Assembly (NCBI RefSeq): GCF_901933205.1
Contig: NC_044600.1
Location: 10,764,501-10,828,500 of the forward strand
Reading direction: 5' to 3'
DNA: 64,000 nucleotides
Source: Camarhynchus parvulus
Taxonomy: Eukaryota > Chordata > Aves > Passeriformes > Thraupidae
The translations under genes were made by a program, and so were the position numbers. Every line of letters starts with the position of its first letter. The first letter of the stretch is position 1. This document shows positions 11,601 to 24,330 of this stretch, one piece after another. A model generated the notes under the pieces. That model was not told where the DNA came from. It ran no database searches and saw only the letters and a program-made list of their open reading frames with translations.

Positions 11601-14600
11601 AAAAGAAAAGAGGAGTTTGGATAACCTAGAAAAAGAGAGAGAATGAAAGGCAAATGCCATTAGAAAAGTGCAAGAAAGTTACAGATATTAAAAAGGAGAA
11701 TCCTTGGAATACTTCAATTTTTCTTTCCTAAGAGAACACAGAATGAACCAAAATCTTGGTTCATAAATCTATGTTAAAATCGCTCGACCTAATACACTGA
11801 GCTTTGATCTACTCACATCAACTTCCATCTTCAACTAATCATTGTGCTCTGGACTGGGTGGCAGCAGGACAGGTATATCTTTCCAAAACCTATTGGACAG
11901 TAACTAATTTTAAAGATTGGTTTGCAGTTTGTAATGACACGGTTCTTGTATATGCTCTGTATAAATCAGTACAGTCTCACATGCTACACTGAACAAATCA
12001 ATAAATCACTTACCAGTAACACTTGCAGACCTTTTATTATCAAGTGCCCTTTGAAACACTTCCTGCCCCTTTCACATAATATTTCCTATCTTCAGCTGTT
12101 ACTAGAAAGGTATTTTATCATTTATCTGTCTGTCTTATTGGAGACATTTTATGCTTAACTGCTTAGTTGCTCAAAGATTCAGCAGACTCACATGAATGTT
12201 TTTTCCTTCTCCTCAATACCCTTGAAAATTCCAGTAAAATCTAAACAAACAATGAGATATGGAAGTGAACTAGATGAAGTCTAAGACCAGCAACAAGATA
12301 TTATGGGATTTGTCCATTAAATTAAAAAAAAATCTTATGATTTCCAATGGAATTCCCTTATAACTGCTTATGACCAAAGAGCATGCGGAGAATTATCCAT
12401 CTTACTCATCGGGTGAATCATTTTGAAAAACAAAGGATTTATTTATGGTGAATTGGTGAAAAAGTGGGTTTTGCCAAATAAATGATCAATTACAAACTTT
12501 GTTTTAATTAGTAAATCACCTACAGGTGAATTTATATACATTTGAATGCAAAATGATTCAGAGATAGTCATGTAATTTTTTGTCTTCATAAACAAAAACA
12601 AAGCCTTTCAAGAAAGAGGGTAAACATATTTAGATATCTGAATAGGATAGAAATTAGTTTTGTTACTTAAACAGCCCAGCCATTCTATAAAGCTTTCTTT
12701 TCCAAAAACACCTTTATACTGCAACAACCGGGTCCTGATGTCTGCTGGGGAATGAGCAGAGGGAATTGGGGAAATGAGTTTTCTTTGGGTATTCTCCTTT
12801 ATCACTTTTTCCACACACTCAGTTCCACACTGTGCTTCTGCTCAGCCCACACCTGGGTTCACAAAGGCCCAGAGCAGCTCAGCACAGCTGGGACACAGAA
12901 CCAGAGCTGCCCAGGGCACTCACCTGGGCCTGCCTGGCACAGCTAATGCCAGATATTTTACCTGAAAACACGAGAAACAGAAATATCAAAACACAATAAG
13001 CAATATAATAAAAGCATATTCTTCAGATCTGCAGGTAATTCTAACATTCCAACACCCGTCCCAAAGGACAGTGGGTTTGAAGAGCAGCATTAGTGCATCT
13101 GTCCAGTCTGCTCTTTCCATGCAGCCAACACAGAGCATCACATGGAGCTGTGCACTCCAAATTTCACACGTCATTAGCAGAGGGAAAGGATTTCCATCAC
13201 ACTCAGCAGCAAGGACTGCATGATGGATTTTGCTACAAACTTTAAACTTCTAGCAGAAGCTAGAGCAAAAAATCTGAGCTGAACCTTCTCCCAAGAGAAA
13301 GCATGCTGTGTACATGTTGCAGGTGTGAGAGACTGACTTTGCACAGACCTTCTTTGATCCTTGCACTAGTTAGGAATTTGTCACAATGACATTTTAAATA
13401 TCCATATATTTGACCTAATGTTTCCGAAAAAGCAATAGCCATCATCTCCAAACAGAAAATATTAAGAACCTTAAAATCTATATTGCTTTAATGTAATTTT
13501 GCTAATACAGTGAGACGTTTCAGCCTTTCTAGATGGCACAACTTAAAACACTGGGAAAAATGCTCAAGGCTTTGTTAGGAATCATCTCTTTCCCAACACT
13601 TTTGTAAGCTGACACACCCAACTTCTCTTCTGCAAGGTAGTCAATAACCTTTTGTAATAAGAAAGCTTTACAGAACCTACAGAAATGCCCTTATGTAAAA
13701 GTGTACATATTTCTCATGTGGCACTGGAAGAACGACAGTGTGCTGGGGTGTGAAAAAAGCATTCATGACAAAGAAGATGTAAGAAATAATATTAACTAGG
13801 CCTTGTCTTTTCATCTGAAGAGAGCTGTGCCTGTGTAATGGGTATAAAATGCATAAAGTTTTATAACATGTTGCCTGCTCAGAATCTCTAACACTTATTT
13901 CCATTATTATTTGCTGTAAATTGCCTATGTCTTTTACACTAAACATAAGTGCTTCCAGCCAGACAGCTAAAAGGTTTGATTTCGCTTGTAGTTGAGAGTA
14001 TCAAAGAGAAAAAGTCTAAAACTTTGAGCTTAAAGCAGAAAAGAAAGATGTAACTTTGACAAGATGATCACTAGTGAATGAACCTTGATCTATTTTCTGT
14101 CCCATTAATGCTAATTTTGGGGATTATTCCTCTACATTATTTTTGGAAACTTTGTCGCCCTCACTCACCAAAGAGCTGGAACAGTCAGCAGCAGTTTTTA
14201 ATTTGATTCAGTTTGTCAATACAACAACTGTAGCCCTCTAGAATCAATACCCACATAGAGCACAAAGAATTTCACTGGTTTTTGTTTTATTGGCAGGCAG
14301 GGGACAGGGACCTGGTCCTACTTCCTGCAGCTCTTGATACTGGGTGAGAAAAAGTCTAGAAACCAGCCTAGTCCTGCTTTGCTGAGGAGCCCTTTTCAAA
14401 AAAAGCAAAGACAGAAAATGGAGCAACTGGAGACATCAGCTTTTGCCTGGCTCATCTTGTCCATGTCACATCCTCAGGCTACACAACTGGACCTACCAGC
14501 TCTGTGGGACAAGCTCTGTGAACAAGGAAAGTGACCCCATGTACATTGATAAAAAATAAAAGGTTTGTGTGAAAGCTGAGCATCCACTGTGCACTGCTGA

Positions 14601-14916
14601 GCTGAGCTGGGGATGCTGGAGCACACTGTGCCCTCCCTCACCACCCCATTCCATCACCTGAAAGCTGGAGGAATGCTGCCAAAGAAAGATAAATAATTGA
14701 TGTTTACATAATGAACATATAGCAGCAAGCATGTCAACAGGGAACAACTGAAGCAAGAGTTCAACAGCAAATATGCTTTTGTAATCTCCTCTTATCTTTT
14801 GTTCTCCCTCATGGACATGACCCAGCTTGTAACAGCTCCATGGACTGGAGGTGAGTTGGGAGATCTGCCACAGAGCTGCCTGGGAAGATGAACAAGTCTG
14901 ATGAAGATTTAGGTAG
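8621..14916. other. Non-coding stretch, unique sequence
   Basis: No gene is supported. Composition varies: 8621-8850 and 10280-10700 are GC-richer and include a (CTG)5 run around 10553-10569, while 11750-12600 is AT-rich. A plus-strand frame at 9929-10411 (160 codons) has no recognisable domain and is rich in Ser, Leu and Cys, as chance frames in pyrimidine-rich DNA tend to be. An (AAAC)n low-complexity run lies near 8936-8955. The 12400-12600 block resembles a conserved non-coding element. Confidence 0.65.
12400..12600. promoter_or_regulatory. Candidate conserved non-coding element (composition only)
   Basis: AT-rich unique sequence with an ACAAAGG SOX/TCF-like site, a TAATTA core, and a small dyad TCACCT-AC-AGGTGA at 12526-12539, a paired CACCT/AGGTG arrangement of the kind bound by ZEB/SNAIL-type zinc fingers. 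This texture is typical of distal enhancers near developmental genes. No conservation data were available, so this is an inference from composition and motifs only. Confidence 0.25.
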
Positions 14917-14995
14917 TTTTGTGCACTGTAAGATTTATTCAATTTCCGCAATTTCATCATGGGAAATTGAATAAATCTTATCAAAATGCACTAAA
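14917..14995. other. 79-nt hairpin with a 19-bp perfect stem
   Basis: The left arm 14929-14947 (TAAGATTTATTCAATTTCC) is exactly complementary to 14962-14980, with a 14-nt loop between. The stem continues outward after an asymmetric internal loop with GTGCA (14921-14925) pairing to TGCAC (14987-14991), then TTT pairing to AAA (14917-14919 and 14993-14995). The size and shape are those of a microRNA precursor or a very short inverted-repeat element. Either strand would fold. No known microRNA seed was recognised in the arms. The AT-rich arms also allow a short MITE-like or snap-back duplication origin. Confidence 0.7.
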
Positions 14996-17203
14996 GCTGG
15001 GTTTATGGGACAGTTATCCCAGCAAATTGGCATGCTAGCCTTACCAGACTCCCTCTGCCATGACCCACCATTGCTGACCCTCAACTCAGCAAATTGAAGA
15101 TCTCAAGTACTGGAACTAACACAGACTCGTGCAGAGAATGCTGTGCTCCTAAAGCAGCTTGCACATCTCTACAGACTATTAAAATGTCTGGCTTTTGGAG
15201 ACCAAGGGAAACAATAATTTTCCCTGTAACTCTTGATGTTTGGTCAGTGCCACAACAGAACAGAGCACTGGATTCCCCCACATATGAGCCAAGCCACCTG
15301 TTCTGAAAACACTGCTTCTCTTTAAAAGTACAGTTCAGGGGTAATCCCAAACTTTTTTCCTTCCCCTACTGAGTAGGCTAGAAGTTAATGAAATGCTTTC
15401 CTTCAGTTGCATGACCCAAGAGCTCCTGCTCCAAGTAGAAGGTTAGAATCTCTGTCCTGCAGAGATTAGTAACCAATTAGTAACGAAATACTGTATAAAA
15501 TATGTGAAAGAAAAAACCCACTTATCTTTCCAGATTACCCAGAAGTCACATGGGGTTTGTGGGTTTTTTCATTACTTGTCTGTTGGCTGCTTAAATGCTT
15601 ATCATGTGACCCCAAGGCTGACAGCATCCCCCTGTTAAAGTCCCTGTGGAAATTGAAGTCATCCCATGGCACATCCTGCCTTTTCCTTTCCCTACTGAAT
15701 AAAGGTGTTCCATGGCTGTTCCTGCCTTCCCTGTTTGACTGACAATTAAAAGAAGTGTCTGTAATTGACTTGTCTTGGATTACACTCTGCAAAGACAAAC
15801 AAAGCCTTGGTAACAGGTGAAAAGAAGTACTTTATTCAGCTGTCTACAAGCCTCAAGAATAACAGCCCTTCACACCTCGTGCAGGAGAGCAGTGGAACTT
15901 TGCTGAGTGTCTGCAGCAATTCATGCTCACTGTCTGGAAAACTTCTAAGATACCTATAAAGGATAAAATGTGAATTACATAAACTCAAAGCCCAAGAGAT
16001 GAGAGCAATTTACTGCCAAATAATCTATTCTTGCTCAGAAGAGCTGTTAGTTGGAGCAGTGAGGGGAGCCTTTGGTTGGTCCATCCCACAGCAGCTCAGC
16101 CCCAGCTGAGCGCTGAGGACGAAGCACAACCAGTGGTGCCATGGGCTGCCAGGGCTCCATGTGCTCACTGCAGGGACAGACTGCAGTGCCAACTCCCACA
16201 GCTCCTGGCCCTAATCCCAGCGACCCCAAACCACATGCTGACACCCCTAACTCCCTGCTGAGTGGCACAGGGGCCCATGGGACCCTGCTGTTAGTCTGGG
16301 GGGCACTCCTGCATCCTGACCTTTACATTCACAGGTAAATACATTCTTCTAATTAATAAGAACCTGCCATTTGTATGCCTTTGCCCACTGTAGGCACTGT
16401 CTAGAAGGTGTCCTGTCATAAAAATGTATTAATTTGGCACTGGCAATTCTATTTCTAGCAGTGTCTGAATTGTTCTCCATGCAACATCCCCAACAGGAAG
16501 CATTGAACCAGAGTAAGCAAACACTAATATCCCCACAAACTCCCCTACCCTATCACTGTGTGTGCACATGCTCTTTGACACCAGATTTGAATGTCAGGTG
16601 TGTGCTGACAGCAGAGGCAGTCCTGAAACAGCATTAAAAATATGCAAGGTCTTGCAGTGAGGCAGAAAGAGCATGTGCTCGCATGTACAACTGCCACCTT
16701 TGTCAATTTTATTCCTAGGTGAGTAATGCAAACAATGCAATCATAAAATATTCTTTTGGTAACTCTTTTAGCATTCACAGTGTGCTGATGTGCTCTAAAA
16801 ACAATTTAGACCAAGCAAAAACTAGGGCTGCTTTTCTGACTCTGATATTGAATTCTCTTTCCCTCTGCTATCCCCTCCATGAATACACAGTGAGTCAATC
16901 TGGTATGTCTTGTTGGTTGAATAAGCTCTTTGATTTTTGAATTATTTTGAGATTAACTGAATTTGAAATGTGTGCTGCATGCAATGTCTTGCTGACACAA
17001 AAAGATGAGCTTTGTTATTGACAGAGAACTGTTGCAAAGCCACATTTTTCATTACTTGTCTCTGTTGCTGAACTTGTGTTCCTGTCAGACTGCTGCCTGC
17101 CAAGACAGCAGGGGCCACCAGGTTGAAAAGTTCAATTTGCAGTATTCTCTCCAGACCTCCCTGAACTTCAGAGAGTAACAAAGCAGCCTTTTCCAGCATG
17201 ATT

Positions 17204-17220
17204 AAAAAAAAAAAAAAAAA
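17204..17220 (+). repeat. Poly-A run, (A)17
   Basis: A mononucleotide run of 17 A. Nothing immediately to its left looks like a retroposed gene or a SINE body, so it is annotated as simple sequence only. Confidence 0.85.
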
Positions 17221-18235
17221 TATCTTTTGTAAATAGTAAAATATAGTGGACATTAAATGAGGCTGCATGAAAGCTGTATAATGCCAAGAGTGCATCACAC
17301 TCAACCTGAGAAACAAGTTTTGGTCACTATGATCTGTTATAGCATCACAAATTTTACTGCAGTTTCTACAAGTAGCCCTTGTTGTTGCTCTGAGGTGCTG
17401 TCCATCAGGAGCCCTGAGGAGCTGGCTGCCACCTGAGAACTTCCAAGCTTGGAAAATGAGCTAAGCACAGGACAGCAACACTTCATTTCAATGTTGATTT
17501 CCATGCAAATTGCTCCTAGGGTAATAATTGGCTCTGAAAAAACGACCTGCCAAGACGAAGAAGTTGCCAAGCTGAATGCAGGAGAGGACAGAGGGCAGAG
17601 TCTCATCAGACACTCCCCCAGCAGCCAGGGGCAGCGTCCAAGAGGCTTTGCCCTTGGGAAGGAGACAGGAGAGCACTGGAGCAGCTGCATTTCTGCCACC
17701 CCCTAAAGAAACATTGGGAACAACATTTCTAACAACATTGCTCTTTCCTGTCTCAAAATCACCCCAGTTTTCCCCCACTGATCTTCAAGCAGCTGCTGCC
17801 CACAGTCTGCTGCCCAGAGTCAGTGCTGGTGAGCCTCAGCCCCTGAGAGCCACCAAAGCCAGCCAGAGGAAGGGACTTCAGTCTGTGTCCCACAGAATTC
17901 AGGCACAGAATCCCCAAAAGTGACCTGACATGCACCAGCAACTGCATTTCCTCCTCAGCCTGAGCTGCAGGAGCTCCAAATCTGCTGGAAGGGAGGGCAT
18001 GGCTCAGAGACTGGGCTGCAACACCACGGTGTGAGGTAAAGGCGCTGAAAGCTTGGGAGTGTTACATTGCTTGAGAAGTGTAAATTAGGGGACATTTGCT
18101 GTTAGCCCACAGATGTAGGAATCAGAGGGAAAACAGCCTTTTATTCTCCTCTGTTTATTACTGCCTTCCTTTCATTTTGTCCGGCCAAAAGTATTTTGTG
18201 CATAGAAAATGCATTTGTACTTTTCCTACTGCTTT

Positions 18236-18379
18236 TGCAGCACTTTACACCATCTCTCTTTCTTAGCCTTTGTTCTCTTTCTGACCTCAGAAACTCCTCT
18301 CATGTTCCTTCTCTCCTGCCCACTCTCTCAATTTCTCATTTCCCTCTCCCTTCTTCATCCCCCACTTCTTCCTTTTAGC
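18236..18379 (+). repeat. Polypyrimidine-rich tract
   Basis: About 140 bases made up mostly of C and T on the plus strand (CTCTC, TTCCTT, CCCTCTCCC and similar), ending in CTTCCTTTTAG. The end resembles a splice acceptor, but no convincing exon follows. It is probably low-complexity sequence and could form a triplex on the purine-rich complement. Confidence 0.6.
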
Positions 18380-19990
18380 TCAAATTCCTGGTACTCGGGT
18401 TGAAAGTATCTCAAGCCATCAAGATTAATTTTTCTTTCCTATTTAGACCTGATCAGCAGGTATATCAGGTGCTTTTGAGAGGCAGGAAAAGAGCTCTTGT
18501 CCCATAGAGACCTGTCCATTTCCAGAAAATCTATGGTGGTACAGTAAAAGCAGCATTACTAATATCACATTTCACTACCTTCTCTGACGGCTGGTTTAAT
18601 TGAAATAAATTATGAATCCCACATGTGGCACACTAACAGAAAGCAATAAAACACAATATTTATGAATAAAGATAGCAATTATCTTATTAAATCAGACAGT
18701 AATGCTATTCTATCAGAGGACTCTTCATCTCACATTATAATCAATATGATTATGAGTGTAAAGAAAGGGCTCTTGCCATTACTATAACTAGGTCCCATAG
18801 ATCTGAAAAAGTAATGAAGGATTTTCTGCAGAAAGTAAAATTTGGCAGAGTTATAACAGACTTTGAAACAATCTATTTGGCTTTTGAGGTAGAAAGTCTT
18901 GGATATCAAGCCAGATTTTGACATCATTGACAAAAGTATCAAGCTGCTGTAATTATTTCAACATCAGTGTTGTTATCCAAGATTGATACCAGCGTGACTG
19001 GGAGCAAGATCTCAATCTTTTTAAAGCTTTTGTTTTTAAAGGCTGAAAGAACTTATAAGACAGACATTTCCATAGTTCTGCTTCTGGAGATGATAATTTT
19101 CTAGAGGTGTAGCACAAAAGCTTGACTAAAAGAGAGTGATCCAAAATTTATGTCTATTTCTGGGACAGCTATTTTACTTATTAAAGATAAAAATTATCCC
19201 CAGGAAACATACACTTTGTGCCTCAGTTTTATTTCTATATTCAGGGACAGGTCTCACCAAGATTTTAAAACCAAGTGATTCTGACAATTCAACTTTGCGC
19301 CTATTTCCTGTAGATTTAACCTGTTTTTTCAACAGATGCACCCATTTAAAGGTGCTTTATACAGCTTACTTAAAGCCACAACAGTGTTATTAATGTAAAA
19401 AGTAAATATCTTTATTGAGTAATCTATATTAATTACTTCCACCAAGACACACAAACCTGTATGTAACACTACTGCTCTTATTCAAAAGAAGAAAAAACTA
19501 ACTCTAGGACAAAATAATTGTGTTTGAAGCTATTTTCTCCTTATTTTTTTATGGAGGAGGAAGGAAAATTCAGTCACTGATCAAAGTAAGCATTTCTCCA
19601 CATGGTCCCAGTACAGCCATTCACCTAATCAGTAAGGAAACATTTCAATTCCAAAATACTCCATGACCATAAATGAGCAAGTGGGTAATAGAGACAACAG
19701 AGTCCTGTGGCATGGAACCAGGGAATGACACTGTCCACACTCCCTTGGGCTGATGCTTTCAACATTTCTCAGCAGGAGATTTGGAACAGCAGTTTCCCAA
19801 AACAAACAGCACAGTTCAGGGCTTGCTGCTGATGTGAAGACTAACAAGGACTAGGAGGGAGGGAAAGGAGAAGGGGAGCTTTTTAAAGGGAAAGTTATTG
19901 AACCCCAGGAGGGATTTAATCATCCAACAGTTTCATTTGTGCTGGAGGAATATGCAGAAGTGTCATGGCTACCATGGAGCAGGAGAAAAA

Positions 19991-20015
19991 GTTTCACTTA
20001 ATCATAAAGTGAAAC
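19991..20015. repeat. Short inverted repeat (9-bp arms)
   Basis: GTTTCACTT at 19991-19999 is exactly complementary to AAGTGAAAC at 20007-20015, with a 7-nt loop. The GAAA-containing arms resemble interferon-response half-sites, but no function is claimed. Confidence 0.7.
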
Positions 20016-23000
20016 ACAAGCATGGCAAGGCAGCCATTTAAAAACATTTCCTGGGCCATTTAGACTGGGAAACAAGCACCTGCCTCTGCATGGGCAGCAG
20101 GAGCAGAAGAAGAGCTCAAGGAAAGGTGCCAAGGTAGAGGCACTGCAGCCTCAGCCAGGAGCCAAGGACCCTGACCCTGGGAAACTTCCACTCCACCTGC
20201 TGTGCAAACACTCACTCCACCCTCCTTGCTCTGCCTGCCTTTTTTCAGTTTACAAACAGCCTTATAAGCACAACTCTACATTTAACATTTTTGCCTTGTT
20301 TTCATTCTGCTCTTTGAAATCAAGGGCATTTTGGATAACGAGATTCATGAACGTTCCCTACTATAAATTCAGCACAAGTGTTTTGACCCCAGATAGCACC
20401 TATGATGCAGCTGGACACAGACTTCATAACAGCAGAACTCTGAAAAATTTTCCCAGCAACTTTGCAAATCCTGGAAAAGTCCCCTGACCTCGTGCTCCAT
20501 TACTTTCAAGTAACAAGCTCAGCCAAAGTTCTCTGACATCTCTTGGAGTTTGCAATTCTTTCAAATAACCTTTTACTAAATTCTGTGTGAACCTACCCAG
20601 ATTTACAGCTTTAGGATTAAATCACTCAAGCCTCAATAGGCTCAGTGTAAAAATGAGGTGAAACCACAATGGTTTTCGGTTCTACTTGCAATTTCAGGCT
20701 TGCTTTGAACTCAAGGCACAAAGCAAAATGCACTTTAAGCCCAAGCAAGCAGTCTTTTGAAATCCTGCTCTCTTGGAGACATGGTAGACAAGCCACCTCT
20801 GCATATTACTGGGAGCTTTCTTCTGTGATAAAGGGTCAAAAGGAGGGAAAACACATTCCTGCCCTTCTGACTAATAATTTCCATGTCCCAGTTTCAAATA
20901 TGTGTCCATATCCTTTTCTTAGTTTTCTCAGCCAAGCTCAAAGTTTTATGTTTCAGAAAATTTCACTTTCTACAGCCTGATGTCAAAAATAACTTATTGT
21001 GAAGTCTTGAAAGAAGCACTCATTTCCTCCACTCTTGATATCTGTTTCCTCTCCCTTTTTTAACAGCCTACAATATATCATAAATCCAAGGAACAGACTG
21101 GTCATGTTATTCATATTCCCATTAAATACTCCAGCCTTCAAAAATTCAATACACCTCTCAGCAGATGCCTACAAGCAGGGCTTAACCTACAGGTTCCAAC
21201 ACTTGTTTCCTTTTGCAGACACAGACAAAATAGAAATCTTTCTGCTGATTCTTTTCCACTTCCACTAATACTCCAAATTTAGCATGTATTGATCTAATCT
21301 GTCATTGATGACTTACTGACCTTGATATTTTAGCCTAACCAAATCCTTTTCTCCCTCCCCCTCTCTCTCAAAAAATATAAAGGAGAACACAGATCAAAAT
21401 TAAGGGAAATAGCAGGATATTTTCCTCTGTCTTTCTAGCCTGCAATAAGCTTTGCCATTATTTCCAGATTATCAAATCCTAAGGCATTCTCCATATCAGC
21501 TCACATTCCAGAATGCACAGACCAAACGCTAAAACAACAGCTATTAATATATGTAACTCATGATTGCAAAGGATACCACAGAGCCATCCAACTGCTCAGC
21601 AAGCCAGGTAAGACACCTTTGTTTTTTTACACACACAAAAACCAGCAGGTGCCAATCGTCAGGGATCTCTTTAGAGACTGTGCTGATGTACATGAAAGAA
21701 TTGGGCATTTGATGATTCATTTCATAACAAGCATGACAACTTTCTTGTACCAAATCTGGGTTCTTCAAACTACCTAAATCCCTTTCTTAAAATACTGGCA
21801 CATTTCTGTGACTTCTACATAAGGATGTTCTGTTTGTCAGCCTGTGTGGCTGTAGCCATTTTACTCTTGCTTTAACTACAAATTAGAAATGCAACCTGGG
21901 AACTGAAAATGAAGTAGTACTCCCACCCTATTTCACAAAGATCACTATCAACAAGTATTTAGTCAATAATAAAGAATTCATACTTAACTCATGGTTCCAT
22001 TTGCAAACAAAGCAGAATAGAATTCACCTCCCTCTCCCAAGGCTATATTGAGTTTTCTGTGTTAAGATTATCCAAGTGCAAAGTAATTTAATATCAAATT
22101 CTATAGATATGACTTGAAAATAAATATATAAAACCTGATCAAATTCCCTCCAATCAGTTACATGATTCCCACTGACATCAATAGCTCAAGATGAGGATCA
22201 TAGAGCAAATTTATTTTTAAAAAGTCACACTTTAGACATGAAGAACTAAACAGCTTAAAACAAACTTCGTGCAAAATTAAACTCTACCCAATCACTTTTT
22301 TTAGATTCCATAGATTGCTTTGAAGCAAATTAACGAAGATGATTGAATAATTCAGCATCACACTAGGTCAAGATTCTGGTCACAAATAGAAGTGCACAGA
22401 ACATGATCATGTGTCTGCCAGGAGTATTTCCCTGTTCCAACATAGCCATCCTTTCTCCAGGCATTCTAATTGTTGCATTTTGACAAAGATATGTTTTTCA
22501 AATTAACTTTCACTGGCCCTTGCCTCCTCCAACAGCTTCGTAATTCTCATCATCACCTTCTGAATAAAGCAAATAAAAAAAGCGGGGGAAAATGGAAAAA
22601 GCAAACTCATTCCATCCAACATCTGTCCCAAGGTATGTACTGGCTGGAGGGGATAAATTATGTGTGACCCTGTTTGCAGTTTCTCACCAGCAATCTTTTC
22701 AGCAGGGGGGCTTTCTTGCAGCCATGCAGGCTGTGTATTCTGGGGGCTCTCTGCAAACACAATTGCACCTTCCAAAATCCCTTTGCTCTTCAAAACAAGT
22801 TTTTGTGGCCTCCCCAGGTCAGAGATAAGGCTTGTCAGTCTGAAGGTGTGCTACTGGTCTCAAGCTTGCTCAGCCATCAGTCAATTTCCATCCAAGCAAC
22901 CGTAATTATTTCCTGAAGCAGGTACATGATCACTAACATTTCTGGTGTGGAAGGCTCTGATCTGTGAAGCATCAAGTTAAAGCCTAAGAGGGAAAAGCGT

Positions 23001-23320
23001 CTGCAGTTCTGCTGGTGAAGAAGTAAAAATGCTCCCACTAAATAGAGTCTCCACTTCTGATTTTTAGTTTCAGATGAGAAAAGACGTGTTTGCAGCCAAA
23101 GGATCCCTTGATATTGATTTCCAGGACACTTTATAGACCGTACAATAGACACTGACACTGGTCACAAGACCTTATCAGAACCCAAAAGTATTTTTCTTAC
23201 TGAGATGGTCACTTAACCCAGTACTAAAGCTTCATCTGGTGTAAAAAAAAAAAAAATCTTGTTCTGCTTCTCCTGCATTGGAGCTCTGCAGTGCCAGGGG
23301 AGACAAGAGCCTGGTACAGC

Positions 23321-23369
23321 ACCTGGTGAGCCTGACAGAGTACCTGGTGAGCCTGCAATTCACCTGATG
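23321..23369 (+). repeat. 21-bp tandem duplication
   Basis: ACCTGGTGAGCCTG occurs at 23321-23334 and again at 23342-23355, and a decayed third unit ACCTGATGC ends at about 23369. This is a small local tandem duplication. Each perfect copy also contains a donor-like CTGGTGAGC, but there is no supporting exon. Confidence 0.75.
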
Positions 23370-24198
23370 CAGAGGTCAATGTGAGGGAAAGGCAGATTTA
23401 ATGTACTTTTGACATCTGAACGTTTTGAATTTGAGCAAGCTTCAGGAGGTTTTGGCTCTCAGGGAAACCTGTCCTAGACAACATATGAAGCTTAGAGATG
23501 TTTTACCCCAGTCAGAGAAGCATAAAGTATAGAAAGTTCACCAAGTGCTAATGATGATAAGTAGTCCAACATGTTCTTTTGTAAATTCAAGATTCTAAAT
23601 GCAAGAAAAGCAAAGTGCTATGCAAAAGGGGTGGAAAGATCAGGCAAAGGGTGCAAAGAAGGTGCTTCCATTACAGTCCCACCACAGGTGTACAACAGCA
23701 GCTGCTAATAGGAACTGTCAGGGTGTTGAAACTGTAAGTGAACAGCATCAAAGCTGAGGAGGAAGCAGAAGAACAGAGAATAAGAGAAAGCACAGGTAAA
23801 TAGTGGTACAAAAGTGCCATCTACACTTATAACCAAGGACAGCACTTGAAGTTAACAAATGCATTAACATTCTCAGGAGATAAGCTGGCACACTCATAGA
23901 ATTAGAGCATTTTAACATGTCTTGAGTAGCCTGTTAAAGGAGGACAGGTACTGCTCCATAAATTAAATCAGATACATTATGTGATCACATTTATTTTTAT
24001 CTGAGCCTACACCTCTTGAATATTTTATCGTTTTAAAAAAAAGAATATAGACATGCCCTGCAAACCCATCAATTTGTCAAGTTTAGGTTTTGAAATGCAT
24101 ATAAAATTTACACCTACTGAGGATATTTTTATACCCACATAAAAAGTTATTCTGGCAGTGTTTTGCCAATATGTCATCTATAAAGTTTTGTTTAGAGT

Positions 24199-24330
24199 AC
24201 ATATATATATACAAATATATTCTATATATTTATATACATTTTTATATATAAAATATATTCTATATATTTTTATATATAAAATATATTCTATATATTTTTA
24301 TATATGTAATATATTATATATATATATATG
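24199..24330. repeat. AT-only tandem repeat (28-bp unit)
   Basis: The stretch is almost entirely A and T. A 28-bp unit beginning AAATATATTC runs at 24251-24278 and 24279-24306, with a longer diverged copy starting at 24213. (TA)n runs flank both ends. It is strongly self-complementary and is likely to be variable in length between individuals. It is the largest simple repeat in the window. Confidence 0.9.

Larger units (their letters stand above)
14996..24198. other. Non-coding stretch, unique sequence
   Basis: No gene is supported. There is a poly-A run at 17204-17220, a polypyrimidine tract at 18236-18379, a poly-A run near 23245-23258 and several small dyads. The 18590-18720 block is AT-rich with homeodomain-like cores and resembles a conserved non-coding element. 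Open frames are at most about 124 codons and have no recognised domains. Confidence 0.65.

Noticed and set aside
14493..14984. 163-codon minus-strand frame
   Set aside because: Its first codons are one arm of the 19-bp hairpin, and no domain is recognisable. The hairpin is the more likely feature.
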